Shown: positions 1 to 7,250 of the stretch, in pieces | How the letters are laid out: each line of letters begins with the position of its first letter | Position numbering within the stretch: the stretch's first letter is position 1 | DNA from: an uncultured Bacilli bacterium | GTDB taxonomy: Bacteria; Bacillota_I; Bacilli_A; RF39; UBA660 | NCBI GenBank assembly: GCA_934096175.1 | Contig: CAKOLG010000036.1 | Location: 1-10,404, forward strand | Direction: 5' to 3' | DNA: 10,404 bases | The notes under the pieces: generated by a model | Seen by the model: the letters and a program-made list of their open reading frames with translations, nothing else | What the model was told of the DNA's origin: nothing | The model's database searches: none | Translations under genes and position numbers: made by a program

Positions 1-350
1 GTGTTACATAATGCTAACCATATTTCAGTTTGTTTTTGCTTTTGTAAAGCAACTTTATATTTAGTTAAAGCATATTGAACTTCTTCAAAACTTTTTTCTA
101 AACATATTTTAGGATTAAAAACAAACCTTGTCTCCTCATCATTATATGTTTTTAAAGCACTTTCCCATAATGTATAAGAATTTCTTTGATAGTTTAATGC
201 CATTGGTAAAGTAAAATATAAATAGTTTTCTAAACTATCTTTTTTAAAATTAGGATTTGCATCTTCTGGCATCACTTCACCACCAAGTTCGCCCTTATTA
301 TACATTACAATAAGTTTATCTACATTATCTAATATTGCTTTCTTATCCAT
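1..350 (-). CDS. Partial hypothetical protein (N-terminal 116 residues)
   Basis: The gene starts with ATG at 350-348 and stays open to the left window edge, so the C-terminus is missing. The start is well supported: an excellent ribosome binding site, GGAGGT, lies at 360-355, 4 to 5 nt upstream of the ATG. The visible part begins MDKKAILDNVDKLIVMYNKG. It is soluble-looking, with no signal peptide or membrane segment. A central stretch rich in aromatic and polar residues (LENYLYFTLPMALNYQRNSY, about residues 40-59) looks like a conserved core, followed by a lysine- and glutamine-rich helix. I do not recognise the family and assign no function. A TATAAT box at 396-391 would give a leader of about 35 nt. 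It is separated from the HD-domain gene upstream by a probable terminator, so it is probably its own transcription unit. Confidence 0.8.
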   Translation of the reverse strand, partial: MDKKAILDNVDKLIVMYNKGELGGEVMPEDANPNFKKDSLENYLYFTLPMALNYQRNSYTLWESALKTYNDEETRFVFNPKICLEKSFEEVQYALTKYKVALQKQKQTEIWLALCN

Positions 351-390
351 TGTTACCTCCTAATAACATTCAAGTCATAAAACTATCTCA

Positions 391-396
391 ATTATA
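391..396 (-). promoter_or_regulatory. Candidate -10 box for the partial gene
   Basis: A perfect TATAAT on the minus strand lies about 40 nt upstream of the start codon at 350. No convincing -35 hexamer is found 16-18 nt further upstream, so the promoter rests on the -10 alone. In DNA this AT-rich, such matches also arise by chance. Confidence 0.35.
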
Positions 397-574
397 CATT
401 GAAGCACAATTTTTTTCCATACTCCTTCGAAAACACCTAGAGAAATAATATAACAGATTTATCACAGATATATCAAATTTTATAGTCTTAATTTCACATA
501 CATATATAATTTTTTTTGAAATCAACTTACAAACTTAAATATTCGCAAATTTATATTTTATATAATATTTCTCC

Positions 575-627
575 AAAAAAAGATGAAAAATTATACAAAT
601 AATTTAATCATCTTTTTGTATTTTTTT
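575..627 (-). terminator. Probable bidirectional terminator after the HD-domain gene
   Basis: A ten-base arm AAAAAGATGA at 577-586 pairs with TCATCTTTTT at 608-617. Inside it a second perfect arm, AAATTAT and ATAATTT, closes a four-base ACAA loop after a small internal bulge. T-runs follow on both strands: seven T on the minus strand beyond the left arm, and TTTTTGTATTTTTTT on the plus strand. It lies about 90-140 bp past the stop codon of the minus-strand gene at 715, so terminating that gene is its most likely job. The stem has few G-C pairs, which lowers its strength. Confidence 0.6.
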
Positions 628-714
628 AATATATAAATAAAATCTATACCTATCTAACATTAAATTAGTACTCCAACACAAATTTTAGTAAAGAATATTT
701 CATTTCCTCTACCA

Positions 715-1743
715 TTAAAAATTAAAATCTAAATATACATAATTATCCATATTGTAAGATAAATTATTTTCTATCATCTTGTTAGCAAGTTTGCAACATT
801 TTGAAATCCTTTTACCGTTAAATAACGGATCAATATATCTAATCTTTGCCCCATGATGTACATAATAAACATCTTTAGGTTTTTCTTTTGATATTTTTAC
901 TTTTTTAGCATTTTTCCAGATATTAAATATATCATTATATTTAGAAGATTCTATAATATTTATTACTTCACTTTCCTTTAATTCATATAAATCATTTTTA
1001 GATATTTTATTTTCATCGTTTAATCTTTTTAGAATATCAGCAATTAACTGCATAGAATACCTAGTTCTATCTTCGCGATATATAATAGATAATCTACTTG
1101 TCACCTTAACAAAGTTTCTAGCACTTTTTTTAGTTTTAAATCCTAATTCTACTTCTTTTTCTTCATTAGTTTGTATCTCAATATCATCATATATTTCTTT
1201 AACGCTAGCTAAATCCAATAGCTTATATGTAAACAAAGCATTTGATAATGAATATTCTAATCTATCAGCTGACAATTTAGGTGTGTCATTATCAGCAATA
1301 GGATATAAATGGTAATTATCAATTTCTGATATTTCAATCTTATCTCTTTCTAATAATTTCATTATTTCTTTAGATTTTTTTATAATTTCTGTTGTCAAAT
1401 TTTCTGTTGATTCTTGAGTCATATAATCTCCATTAATGAAATCCACACAATGCTTAAAGGCAGGTGTTGCTATATCGTGAAATAATCCAGATAAAGTTTG
1501 CTTTTTATCATGTGTAAAATGCCAAACAACTAAAGCAACTGCAACAGAATGATCTAAACTTGAAAAGAAGAAATCACTTTCAAACAAATCTGAATATATA
1601 GTGCCACAAGTAATACTAATGTACTGTTGTGATAATAATTCCTTTGTATCTATATATTCATTTAACCACCCTGGAAAATTTGATTCTAATACTTTAAAAT
1701 ATTTCTTTACTTCTGCATCTAAATTATCATAATATTTTTTCAT
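715..1743 (-). CDS. HD-domain metal-dependent phosphohydrolase, dGTPase/SAMHD1-like core
   Basis: A 342-residue cytoplasmic protein with no signal peptide or membrane segment. The HD superfamily core is visible: H65 in SSLDHSVAV, the paired H89-D90 in GLFHDIATPAFKH (residues 86-98), and D160 in LSADRLEYSL. HD-I-x-T-P-x-F-x-H closely follows the pattern of the dNTP triphosphohydrolase and SAMHD1 branch (HDIGHxPFxH), so hydrolysis of a nucleotide or phosphoester is the natural inference, but the substrate cannot be read from the sequence. The remaining ~180 residues are charged, mostly helical-looking and unrecognised. The ATG is preceded by AAGGA about 8 nt upstream. The gene appears monocistronic: it has its own promoter near 1892-1920 and a terminator downstream. 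Stand-alone HD proteins act in nucleotide-pool control, in second-messenger turnover and in some phage-defence systems. Nothing nearby selects among these. Confidence 0.8.
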   Translation of the reverse strand: MKKYYDNLDAEVKKYFKVLESNFPGWLNEYIDTKELLSQQYISITCGTIYSDLFESDFFFSSLDHSVAVALVVWHFTHDKKQTLSGLFHDIATPAFKHCVDFINGDYMTQESTENLTTEIIKKSKEIMKLLERDKIEISEIDNYHLYPIADNDTPKLSADRLEYSLSNALFTYKLLDLASVKEIYDDIEIQTNEEKEVELGFKTKKSARNFVKVTSRLSIIYREDRTRYSMQLIADILKRLNDENKISKNDLYELKESEVINIIESSKYNDIFNIWKNAKKVKISKEKPKDVYYVHHGAKIRYIDPLFNGKRISKCCKLANKMIENNLSYNMDNYVYLDFNF

Positions 1744-1891
1744 GTTTTCAGGTCCTTACATCATAAATAAATTTTACACCAACTTTTGCATTCCATCCAG
1801 ATTGGTTTTTTCATTATATTTTTATTCTAGTAAATTTTTATTGTTTATTTAATAACTACACAATTCGTCTATCGACATTTAATTCACAATT

Positions 1892-1920
1892 ATTATACTA
1901 TAAAGTAACAAAAGTCTCCA
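1892..1920 (-). promoter_or_regulatory. Candidate promoter of the HD-domain gene
   Basis: On the minus strand, TGGAGA (1920-1915, 4 of 6 matches to TTGACA) and a perfect TATAAT (1897-1892) are separated by exactly 17 nt. Transcription would start near 1885, leaving an untranslated leader of about 140 nt. No known riboswitch or leader fold was recognised in it. Confidence 0.5.
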
Positions 1921-2067
1921 TAAATAATAAGTTACATATTCTTTTAAAAAGATAATATAATTCGTAACCTGTTATTCACTTACACCATTAACGAATTTAT
2001 TCAAACTATTTAATTTAACTAAATATCTAGAAGTTAATTGAAAAATTAATTTTTTTGTATATTACAA

Positions 2068-2233
2068 AGAAACTCTCCTAGAAAAGGTTACAATAATTAA
2101 ATAACGCAAAAAAAATTGAGAAAACATATAGAAAAATAAATGATTTGCAAGATCAATTAAATGCAAAAATAACCTAATACTTGAAAGTCAAAATATTAAA
2201 AACAACCAGATAATAACCTCTATTGCAGGATAA
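2068..2233 (+). pseudogene. Possible decayed remnant of a coiled-coil protein
   Basis: Two short open segments in different frames read like one interrupted protein. The first (from about 2100, codons in phase with 2115) reads IEKTYRKINDLQDQLNAKI and then stops. The second, shifted by one base and ending at the TAA at 2231-2233, reads NLILESQNIKNNQIITSIAG. Together they have the heptad-like, Q/N/K/L-rich character of a coiled-coil C-terminus. An earlier scrap in another frame reads ETLLEKVTIIK. No start codon or ribosome binding site fits. Codon patterns in very AT-rich DNA can mimic this, so the call is tentative. Confidence 0.25.
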
Positions 2234-2263
2234 AGAAGTTTTATGGTTAACTTGTGACATCTT

Positions 2264-2286
2264 TGATATAATTAATTGAAGGGTGA
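2264..2286 (+). promoter_or_regulatory. Extended -10 promoter and ribosome binding site of the radical SAM-dxr operon
   Basis: TGATATAAT at 2264-2272 matches an extended -10 element (TGnTATAAT). No good -35 hexamer is seen at the usual distance, as expected of this promoter class. The start would fall near 2279, right at the purine-rich GAAGGGTGA (2278-2286) that serves as ribosome binding site for the ATG at 2293. The leader would then be only about 14 nt. Confidence 0.5.
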
Positions 2287-2292
2287 AATCAC

Positions 2293-3141
2293 ATGTGTGA
2301 AATAATTGTAAAAGAAATAAATACTGCTGATTATTTAACAAAATCTAACTTACCAGCTAGTGATTATGTAATTAATCCATACATTGGATGCAGCCATGGT
2401 TGTAAGTATTGTTATGCTAGTTTCATGAAACGATTTACTGGTCATAATGAACAATGGGGAAATTTTATTGATGTAAAAATGTGTGACAAAAAAATTAATT
2501 TAGATAAAATTAAAGGAAAAACGTTATTTTTATCATCAGTAACTGATTGTTATAATCAATATGAAAAGAAATATGAAATAACAAGAAAAATACTAAAACA
2601 GCTAGTGGAAGCAGATTGTGTAGTAAATATTTCAACAAAATCTAAATTAATATTAAGAGATATAGATTTGTTAAAACGTTTAAAACACCTTAAAGTATCG
2701 ATATCAATAAATACAACAGACGAATCATTTAAAAACGATATGGATAATGCTAGTTCAATAGCTGACAGAGTATTTACTCTAAAAGAACTTAAGAAAAATG
2801 GAATATATACAGTATTATTTATTTCTCCAATATTCCCATATATAACCAATTTTGAAGATATAATAAATCTTACTAAAGACTTTGTTGATGAATATTGGTT
2901 TGAAAATCTGAATTTAAGAGGTTCATATAAGCAAGATGTATTAACATATATTTCAAACAAGTACCCTTCTTTGTACGATAAATATAAAGAAATATATGTG
3001 AAACATAACAATAATTATTGGCTTTCATTAGCAGAAAAAATCGAAAATTATTGTAAGAAAAATAAAATTAAATTTAAAAACTTTTTTTACCACGATAAGT
3101 TAGTGGAAAACAAAAAAAGTGAAAGGAAGAAAATAAAATGA
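2293..3141 (+). CDS. Radical SAM protein, spore photoproduct lyase (SPL/SplB-like) family
   Basis: A 282-residue soluble protein. The radical SAM [4Fe-4S] motif CxxxCxxC is present at C33, C37 and C40, followed by Y41, inside NPYIGCSHGCKYCYASF. Further blocks match the SplB-like/Rv2578c-like subgroup: WGNFIDVK (55-62), FLSSVTDCY (79-87, the usual 'T-D-P-Y' region), ISTKSKLILRDIDLL (113-127) and VSISINTTDE (135-144). Members are expected to cleave S-adenosylmethionine reductively to a 5'-deoxyadenosyl radical. The substrate of this non-sporulation subgroup is unknown, and calling it a true photoproduct lyase would be over-reading. The length is somewhat shorter than classical SplB. Its TGA stop overlaps the ATG of dxr by four bases (ATGA), so the two are translationally coupled. 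The C-terminus is strongly basic (KKSERKKIK). Confidence 0.85.
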   Translation: MCEIIVKEINTADYLTKSNLPASDYVINPYIGCSHGCKYCYASFMKRFTGHNEQWGNFIDVKMCDKKINLDKIKGKTLFLSSVTDCYNQYEKKYEITRKILKQLVEADCVVNISTKSKLILRDIDLLKRLKHLKVSISINTTDESFKNDMDNASSIADRVFTLKELKKNGIYTVLFISPIFPYITNFEDIINLTKDFVDEYWFENLNLRGSYKQDVLTYISNKYPSLYDKYKEIYVKHNNNYWLSLAEKIENYCKKNKIKFKNFFYHDKLVENKKSERKKIK

Positions 3142-4280
3142 AAAAAATAGCAATTTTTGGTTCAACAGGATCCATAGGAACAAGTACATTAAACGTAATA
3201 AGAGAAAACCCAAAGCTTTTCAAAGTAGTAACTTTAGTAGCAGGAAAAAATATTGAAAAATTATGCGAACAAATAGAGGAATTTAAACCACAAAATGTGT
3301 ATATAATCTCTGAACAAGATGCTGATACAATAAGAAGCAAATATTATAATATCAATATATACTCTGGAGAATCTGGTATGGAAGAAATATCTATGTTGAC
3401 AGATTTTGATATTTCTATTTCGGCATTAGTTGGAATATCAGGCCTTAAACCAACTTATAATATGATAAAAAACGGAAAAACAGTAGCACTTGCTAATAAA
3501 GAAGTACTTGTTGCAGGTGGTAAACTTATAATGAATGCAGCAAAACAATATGGTGCCAAACTATTAACCGTTGATAGTGAGCACAGTGCCATCATGCAAT
3601 GTCTAAATGGAGAAAACACAAATCCGATAGATAAAATACTTTTAACAGCATCTGGTGGGCCATTCTTTGATAAAGAAATAAATGATGATATAACAGTTGA
3701 AGATGCTCTTAACCATCCTACATGGAAAATGGGTGCAAAAGTTACAATAGACTCATCAACAATGATGAATAAAGGATTTGAAATTATCGAAGCCAAATGG
3801 TTGTTTGACGTTGATCCAGACAAAATCGAAGTAGTAGTTCATAAAAAGAGTTTAGTTCATTCAATGGTTCAATTTAACGACGGAACTATTATGGCAAATA
3901 TAGGTCCAAAGTCAATGCAAATTCCAATTGCATATGCGCTTAATTATCCAAATAGATTGAAAAATAATATAGAAAAATTAGATTTATTCCAAGTAAGAGA
4001 ACTAGTCTTTGAAAAACCTGATTTAGAAAAATTCAAATGCCTTAGATTAGCATATGATGCAATTAAAAAGGGACATTGTTATCAAGTCATTTTAAATGCA
4101 GCAGATGAAGTTTTAGTTGAAGCATTTTTAAACAAAAAAATAAAATATACCGATATTCCTAATGGTATAGAACATATGATGAATATGTATAAAAATAGAG
4201 AACTAAATACTGTAGATGAAGTATTAGATTTCGATAAAGAAGTTAAAATAGAAACTAAAAAATATATAGCTGAACTTTAA
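3138..4280 (+). CDS. dxr: 1-deoxy-D-xylulose 5-phosphate reductoisomerase
   Basis: This enzyme converts DXP to 2-C-methyl-D-erythritol 4-phosphate with NADPH and a divalent metal, the committed step of the MEP isoprenoid pathway, in the cytosol. The protein is 380 residues, a normal family length, and all diagnostic blocks are present: the NADPH-binding GSTGSIG (8-14), ALANKEVLVAGG (117-128), the metal ligands D146 and E148 in TVDSEHSA, the TASGGPF block (170-176), the flexible-loop HPTWKMG (193-199), and NKGFE with E215 as third ligand, then AKWLF. The start is fixed by GAAAGGAAG (3121-3129) about 8 nt upstream. In many Bacillota dxr sits with uppS, cdsA and rseP. Here it is the second and last gene of an operon with a radical SAM protein and is followed at once by a strong terminator. 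No damage is visible. Confidence 0.97.
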   Translation: MKKIAIFGSTGSIGTSTLNVIRENPKLFKVVTLVAGKNIEKLCEQIEEFKPQNVYIISEQDADTIRSKYYNINIYSGESGMEEISMLTDFDISISALVGISGLKPTYNMIKNGKTVALANKEVLVAGGKLIMNAAKQYGAKLLTVDSEHSAIMQCLNGENTNPIDKILLTASGGPFFDKEINDDITVEDALNHPTWKMGAKVTIDSSTMMNKGFEIIEAKWLFDVDPDKIEVVVHKKSLVHSMVQFNDGTIMANIGPKSMQIPIAYALNYPNRLKNNIEKLDLFQVRELVFEKPDLEKFKCLRLAYDAIKKGHCYQVILNAADEVLVEAFLNKKIKYTDIPNGIEHMMNMYKNRELNTVDEVLDFDKEVKIETKKYIAEL

Positions 4281-4310
4281 TAAAATAAAATATAATTTTG
4301 ATAAAGAAAC

Positions 4311-4358
4311 AAAAAAAGACAATTCTAGGTCATTGTGACTTAGAGTTGTCTTTTTCTT
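4311..4358 (+). terminator. Strong rho-independent terminator, bidirectional, shared by dxr and the cytidine deaminase
   Basis: The arms 4313-4332 and 4336-4355 pair over 20 positions (two of them G-U) around a three-base TTG loop: AAAAAGACAA with TTGTCTTTTT outside, then TCTA with TAGA, then GTCA with TGAC. The plus strand runs into TTTTTCTT, and the minus strand has seven T on the other side. It lies 30 nt past the dxr stop and about 50 nt past the stop of the convergent deaminase gene, so it serves both. Confidence 0.92.
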
Positions 4359-4406
4359 AAAGAAATAAAATTATTTTCCTTTATCCATAAATTGTAATTT
4401 ATCTTA

Positions 4407-4823
4407 CTAAACATTATATTTTTTATTTCCCCACCAGTTTGGTAACACTTCAGATAATTTAACAGTTTCTCTTGTTTCATAGTCTGTCAAAATTTCCATA
4501 TCTTTATTTTCTCTATCTAATTGCATCAGAAACTCTCTACACGCACCACAAGGCATTCCTCCATTGTGTGGAGGATTATCTCTAAATACAATTAATCTTT
4601 TAATTTTAGTTTTTCCCGTATTTATATACATGTTCAGTGCAGCTACCCTTTCTGCACACAAATTCATAACTCCACTAGCACTTTCAATACAAAAACCTGT
4701 AAAAATCTCACCATCTTCGCTTTCAACAGCCGATACAACATGATGCGCTACTATAAATGGTGATATTTCCTCCTTATGATACTCAACCTTTGCTTTATTA
4801 TACATTTTTTCCCATATATCCAT
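4407..4823 (-). CDS. cdd: Cytidine deaminase family protein
   Basis: A 138-residue cytosolic zinc enzyme that would hydrolyse cytidine or deoxycytidine to uridine or deoxyuridine in pyrimidine salvage. The zinc site is complete: C56 with catalytic E58 in LCAERVAALN, and C92 with C95 in GGMPCGACREFL. The length and the CAE form of the first motif fit the short tetrameric class. The C-terminus ending in LPNWWGNKK and the N-terminal AHHVVSAVESEDG are typical of a common Bacillota branch often annotated only as 'cytidine deaminase family', which also resembles blasticidin-S deaminases, so the exact substrate is less sure than the reaction. AAGGA lies about 9 nt before the ATG. A promoter at 4873-4901 suggests independent expression from the transporter upstream. 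Confidence 0.9.
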   Translation of the reverse strand: MDIWEKMYNKAKVEYHKEEISPFIVAHHVVSAVESEDGEIFTGFCIESASGVMNLCAERVAALNMYINTGKTKIKRLIVFRDNPPHNGGMPCGACREFLMQLDRENKDMEILTDYETRETVKLSEVLPNWWGNKKYNV

Positions 4824-4872
4824 ATAATCTTTTCCTTTACAACTTTCTATTTAACAAATAAATTAAATTCAC

Positions 4873-4901
4873 TATATATTCTTTAAACTATTTTCTATCA
4901 A
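4873..4901 (-). promoter_or_regulatory. Candidate promoter of the cytidine deaminase gene
   Basis: On the minus strand TTGATA (4901-4896, 5 of 6 to TTGACA) is followed after exactly 17 nt by TATATA (4878-4873, 4 of 6 to TATAAT). The start would be near 4866, giving a leader of about 40 nt. The spacing and -35 quality make it better than most matches in this AT-rich background. Confidence 0.5.
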
Positions 4902-4926
4902 CTTCATTTAACAAAAAAAACAAATA

Positions 4927-6063
4927 CTATTTTTTTATTTCAATATTTATTGCAACAGTAGAAACTATTGATAATAAAAATATTATATAAAATATACCTT
5001 CACCAATAAATTTTGAAATAATAGCCAATATAATTAATATTATAACTTCCATAAAACACAAACTCATTTGACCAACTGACGATAATAAATCACTATCATC
5101 ACTTTCTTCTTTTACAATATTCTGTATCGAAGTTTGTATTGATGTTTCATAAACCTTTTCTAAATTATCACCAATTGTTTTATTAACATATATTATCATC
5201 TTATTTTTTACCAATAAATAAATTGTCGTTATAAAAACTTTCATTACAGATACCAAACTAGTTGATTTTTTAATATCTTTATCAGTATATTTACCAATTA
5301 ATGTAACTGTAATAATTTGAAACAATAATGAAACAACCATTACTACTGAAAACGCTTTAAAATCTTGCAATATTATATATAAATATAATGGAATAAATAA
5401 CCTTTCTATTATATGACAAGCTTTAAAAGCATATATAACTTTATATTTACTTTTAGCATGAAATAAATATTTAACAATATCATTTAATGTACTAGATTTT
5501 CTTTGTGGTTTATAATCAATTTGCAAAATCATAATATATTGTAATATAAAAGAAATAATAATTAAAATAAGTAAAACTACTGTGTTATTACTTATAACAC
5601 CATATGCCACAAAAATACTAGCTAACACTATACCCAATATTTTACTTATAAAAAAGAAACTATTAAATTTACCTCTATGTTCACTTTTTACATATTTACT
5701 AGATAAAGAATCAGATAATGGATTTGAAATTCCCATCAAACCCATTGATATTACAAAAATTATAATATTAGTAAATAGACTTTCACTATTTAACATAAAA
5801 TATGAATTTATAACACTAAAGATATTGGCAATCAATATGCATTTCGCCACACCAAGCTTATTTGAAATTATTATAAATAATGGCGTTATAAGTCCCGTAA
5901 TAAAAAATCTTATTCCATATATTAACAAAATTAAATAAATTGGTAATCCTGCTTTATAAAGCATAACAGTGCCAAAAGTTTCAATTAATGCATTTGCAAA
6001 ATTATAAAAAAATATACTTAAATACATATATTTATATTCTTTTTTATAAAAATAACTTTTCAT
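4927..6063 (-). CDS. Major facilitator superfamily-type membrane transporter
   Basis: A 378-residue, very hydrophobic protein with roughly 10-12 predicted membrane segments by eye, for example about residues 10-35, 42-66, 73-92, 98-118, 138-157, 160-181, 240-258 and the last 35 residues. The first half has the MFS-like layout: a short polar loop after the second helix (SNKLGVAKC, 67-75, where the family motif A normally sits) and a Pro/Ser-rich helix (GISNPLSDSLSSKYV), followed by HRGKFNS before the fifth helix. A long charged stretch around residues 280-320 precedes the last two helices. Substrate and direction cannot be inferred. The ATG has an AGGAG ribosome binding site 6 nt upstream (6074-6070). 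Its stop is about 100 bp before the cytidine deaminase gene on the same strand, with no convincing terminator, so read-through is possible. Confidence 0.75.
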   Translation of the reverse strand: MKSYFYKKEYKYMYLSIFFYNFANALIETFGTVMLYKAGLPIYLILLIYGIRFFITGLITPLFIIISNKLGVAKCILIANIFSVINSYFMLNSESLFTNIIIFVISMGLMGISNPLSDSLSSKYVKSEHRGKFNSFFFISKILGIVLASIFVAYGVISNNTVVLLILIIISFILQYIMILQIDYKPQRKSSTLNDIVKYLFHAKSKYKVIYAFKACHIIERLFIPLYLYIILQDFKAFSVVMVVSLLFQIITVTLIGKYTDKDIKKSTSLVSVMKVFITTIYLLVKNKMIIYVNKTIGDNLEKVYETSIQTSIQNIVKEESDDSDLLSSVGQMSLCFMEVIILIILAIISKFIGEGIFYIIFLLSIVSTVAINIEIKK

Positions 6064-6311
6064 CTATTACTCCTAAATTGTTTTATCATATTTATTTTCA
6101 TTCATAAAAATTATCTATGAAAGAAATAAGTTTAATAAAAAAGAAAAATATTCAATTTAAAGTTTTACAACTTCATATATTTTAATATTAACTAATACTT
6201 ATTATTGTAAATTTCTTATAAAAATCAACATTAACAAATCAATATTGTACTCATTAATTATGAATATTTCTATTTTTACTTAATTCTCAAGTCTATAAAA
6301 CTACAAACATA

Positions 6312-6566
6312 TTATACTATAAAAATCATATGTTTATGATTTATATTTTGAATATCACTAATTTTCTTAGAATCAGTATACAAAATATAAGTCCTTCCTA
6401 TATCAGAATTAATAATTTCTTTTTTATTTGTATAACTAAAATCTGCAACAGTCAATGACGTAAATAAAATCAAAAATAAAATCAAAATAATAATCATAAA
6501 AATTAAATTTTTAATACTAAACAAATGCTTTTTTATAATATAAAATCTATCCATAAAAGTTATCAT
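6312..6566 (-). pseudogene. Truncated ABC transporter permease (FtsX/MacB-type), N-terminal fragment only
   Basis: Only 84 codons remain. The fragment has the expected start of a MacB/FtsX-type permease: a short basic N-terminus (FYIIKKHLFSIKN), one strong membrane segment at about residues 17-38, then an extracytoplasmic stretch with INSDIGRTYILYT and ISDIQNI, which looks like the start of the extracytoplasmic domain these permeases carry. The rest of that domain and the three C-terminal membrane helices are absent. A TAA at 6314-6312 ends the frame, and the following 250 bp to the next gene contain no recognisable continuation in any minus-strand frame. The start overlaps the stop of the ATPase gene (TGATG) and has GGAGAA 8 nt upstream, so it is translationally coupled to it. 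A deliberately short partner protein is an alternative reading but less likely. Confidence 0.65.
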
Positions 6567-7234
6567 CAGTTTAATTCTCCATTATTTAATTTGATAACAA
6601 CATCTGCATATTTTTTTACTTCTTCACTATGAGATACAACTATTACACATTTTCCATCATTACTCATTTCTTTTAAATAAGCAAAAATCATTTTCTCATT
6701 ACTTTCATCTAAATTTCCAGTAGGTTCATCAGCAAGTATAATACTAGGATCATTAGCTAAAGCCCTCGCAATACACACTCTTTGTTGTTCACCTCCTGAT
6801 AATTCATGCGGAAAATGGTTAGCTCTATCTATCAATTTGACTTTTTCCAATAAATGTAATGCCAAACTTTTCCTAGATTTTTTTTCTATCGTTTTATTAA
6901 TTAACATCGGTAAAATAATATTTTCTACGGCTGTCATATTATTATCTAAATAAAAATCTTGAAATATAAATCCAATTTTTTTCATTCTAAAATAAGACTT
7001 TTCAAAATCGTTTAAATTATTAACATTATGCTTATCTAAAATAAAAGAACCAGAATCAAATCCATCCATTAATCCTAATATTCTAATCAAAGTTGATTTG
7101 CCACTACCAGAATGCCCCATAATAGCATAAAATTTTCCAGATTCAAAACATAAATTAATATCTTTCAAAGCACATATTTTATTATTATTTTTTTTATAAT
7201 ATTTACATAATTTATCAATTTTTAAAATCATCAT
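6566..7234 (-). CDS. ABC transporter ATP-binding protein (LolD/MacB-type)
   Basis: A complete nucleotide-binding subunit. With the start at 7234 (222 residues) the motifs are: Walker A GHSGSGKST (40-48), Q-loop Q92 in FIFQDFYLDN, signature LSGGEQQR (145-152), Walker B IILADE (165-170) with catalytic E170, D-loop GNLD (173-176), and H-loop H202 in VVSHSEE. The EPTGNLD block and the short length place it with the LolD/MacB/FtsE group, which works with FtsX-type permeases in peptide, lipoprotein or antibiotic transport and in envelope stress. The open frame begins earlier, at 7276, but the GGAGGG at 7244-7239 fixes initiation at the tandem ATGs at 7234 or 7231. The membrane partner encoded next is truncated, so this ATPase may be orphaned. 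Putative bacteriocin exporters of the lactococcin 972 group are a similar family that I could not exclude. Confidence 0.92.
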   Translation of the reverse strand: MMILKIDKLCKYYKKNNNKICALKDINLCFESGKFYAIMGHSGSGKSTLIRILGLMDGFDSGSFILDKHNVNNLNDFEKSYFRMKKIGFIFQDFYLDNNMTAVENIILPMLINKTIEKKSRKSLALHLLEKVKLIDRANHFPHELSGGEQQRVCIARALANDPSIILADEPTGNLDESNEKMIFAYLKEMSNDGKCVIVVSHSEEVKKYADVVIKLNNGELN

Positions 7235-7250
7235 TTTACCCTCCACTATA

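Larger units (their letters stand above)
361..714. other. Intergenic region, 354 bp
   Basis: No open frame of useful length with a ribosome binding site is seen on either strand. The stretch holds the candidate -10 box of the left-hand gene near 391 and a long A/T-rich stem-loop at 575-627. The remainder is featureless AT-rich sequence, with no direct repeat or recognisable riboswitch. Confidence 0.5.
1744..2292. other. Intergenic region, 549 bp, between divergent genes
   Basis: This gap separates the minus-strand HD-domain gene from the plus-strand radical SAM/dxr operon. It contains a candidate promoter for each direction (1892-1920 and 2264-2272) and a stretch at about 2068-2233 that looks like broken coding sequence. 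No tRNA, small-RNA signature or strong hairpin was found. Weak inverted repeats such as ATTCGT...ACGAAT near 1969-2000 are not convincing. Confidence 0.5.

Noticed and set aside
1744..1900. Riboswitch or T-box in the long leader of the HD-domain gene
   Set aside because: No conserved T-box, terminator/antiterminator pair or known riboswitch core could be found.
2556..3011. Open frame on the minus strand inside the radical SAM gene
   Set aside because: It is antisense to a gene with clear conserved motifs, has no ribosome binding site and no recognisable protein features; it is a by-product of AT-rich codon use.
3074..3823. Two minus-strand open frames across dxr (3074-3340 and 3455-3823)
   Set aside because: Both lie opposite well-conserved dxr codons and contain no motif. 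Low-complexity S/F/I/L content is typical of antisense frames.
4911..4940. Terminator after the MFS transporter gene
   Set aside because: There is an A-run and T-run around the stop codon, but the stem would be only A-T pairs with almost no loop.
5582..5938. Plus-strand open frame inside the transporter gene
   Set aside because: It is the complement of the membrane segments of the minus-strand transporter, with no ribosome binding site or promoter.
6064..6311. Continuation of the truncated permease
   Set aside because: All three minus-strand frames contain stops every 10-25 codons. A 24-codon open piece (reading EYNIDLLMLIFIRNLQ at its end) is too short and not clearly permease-like.
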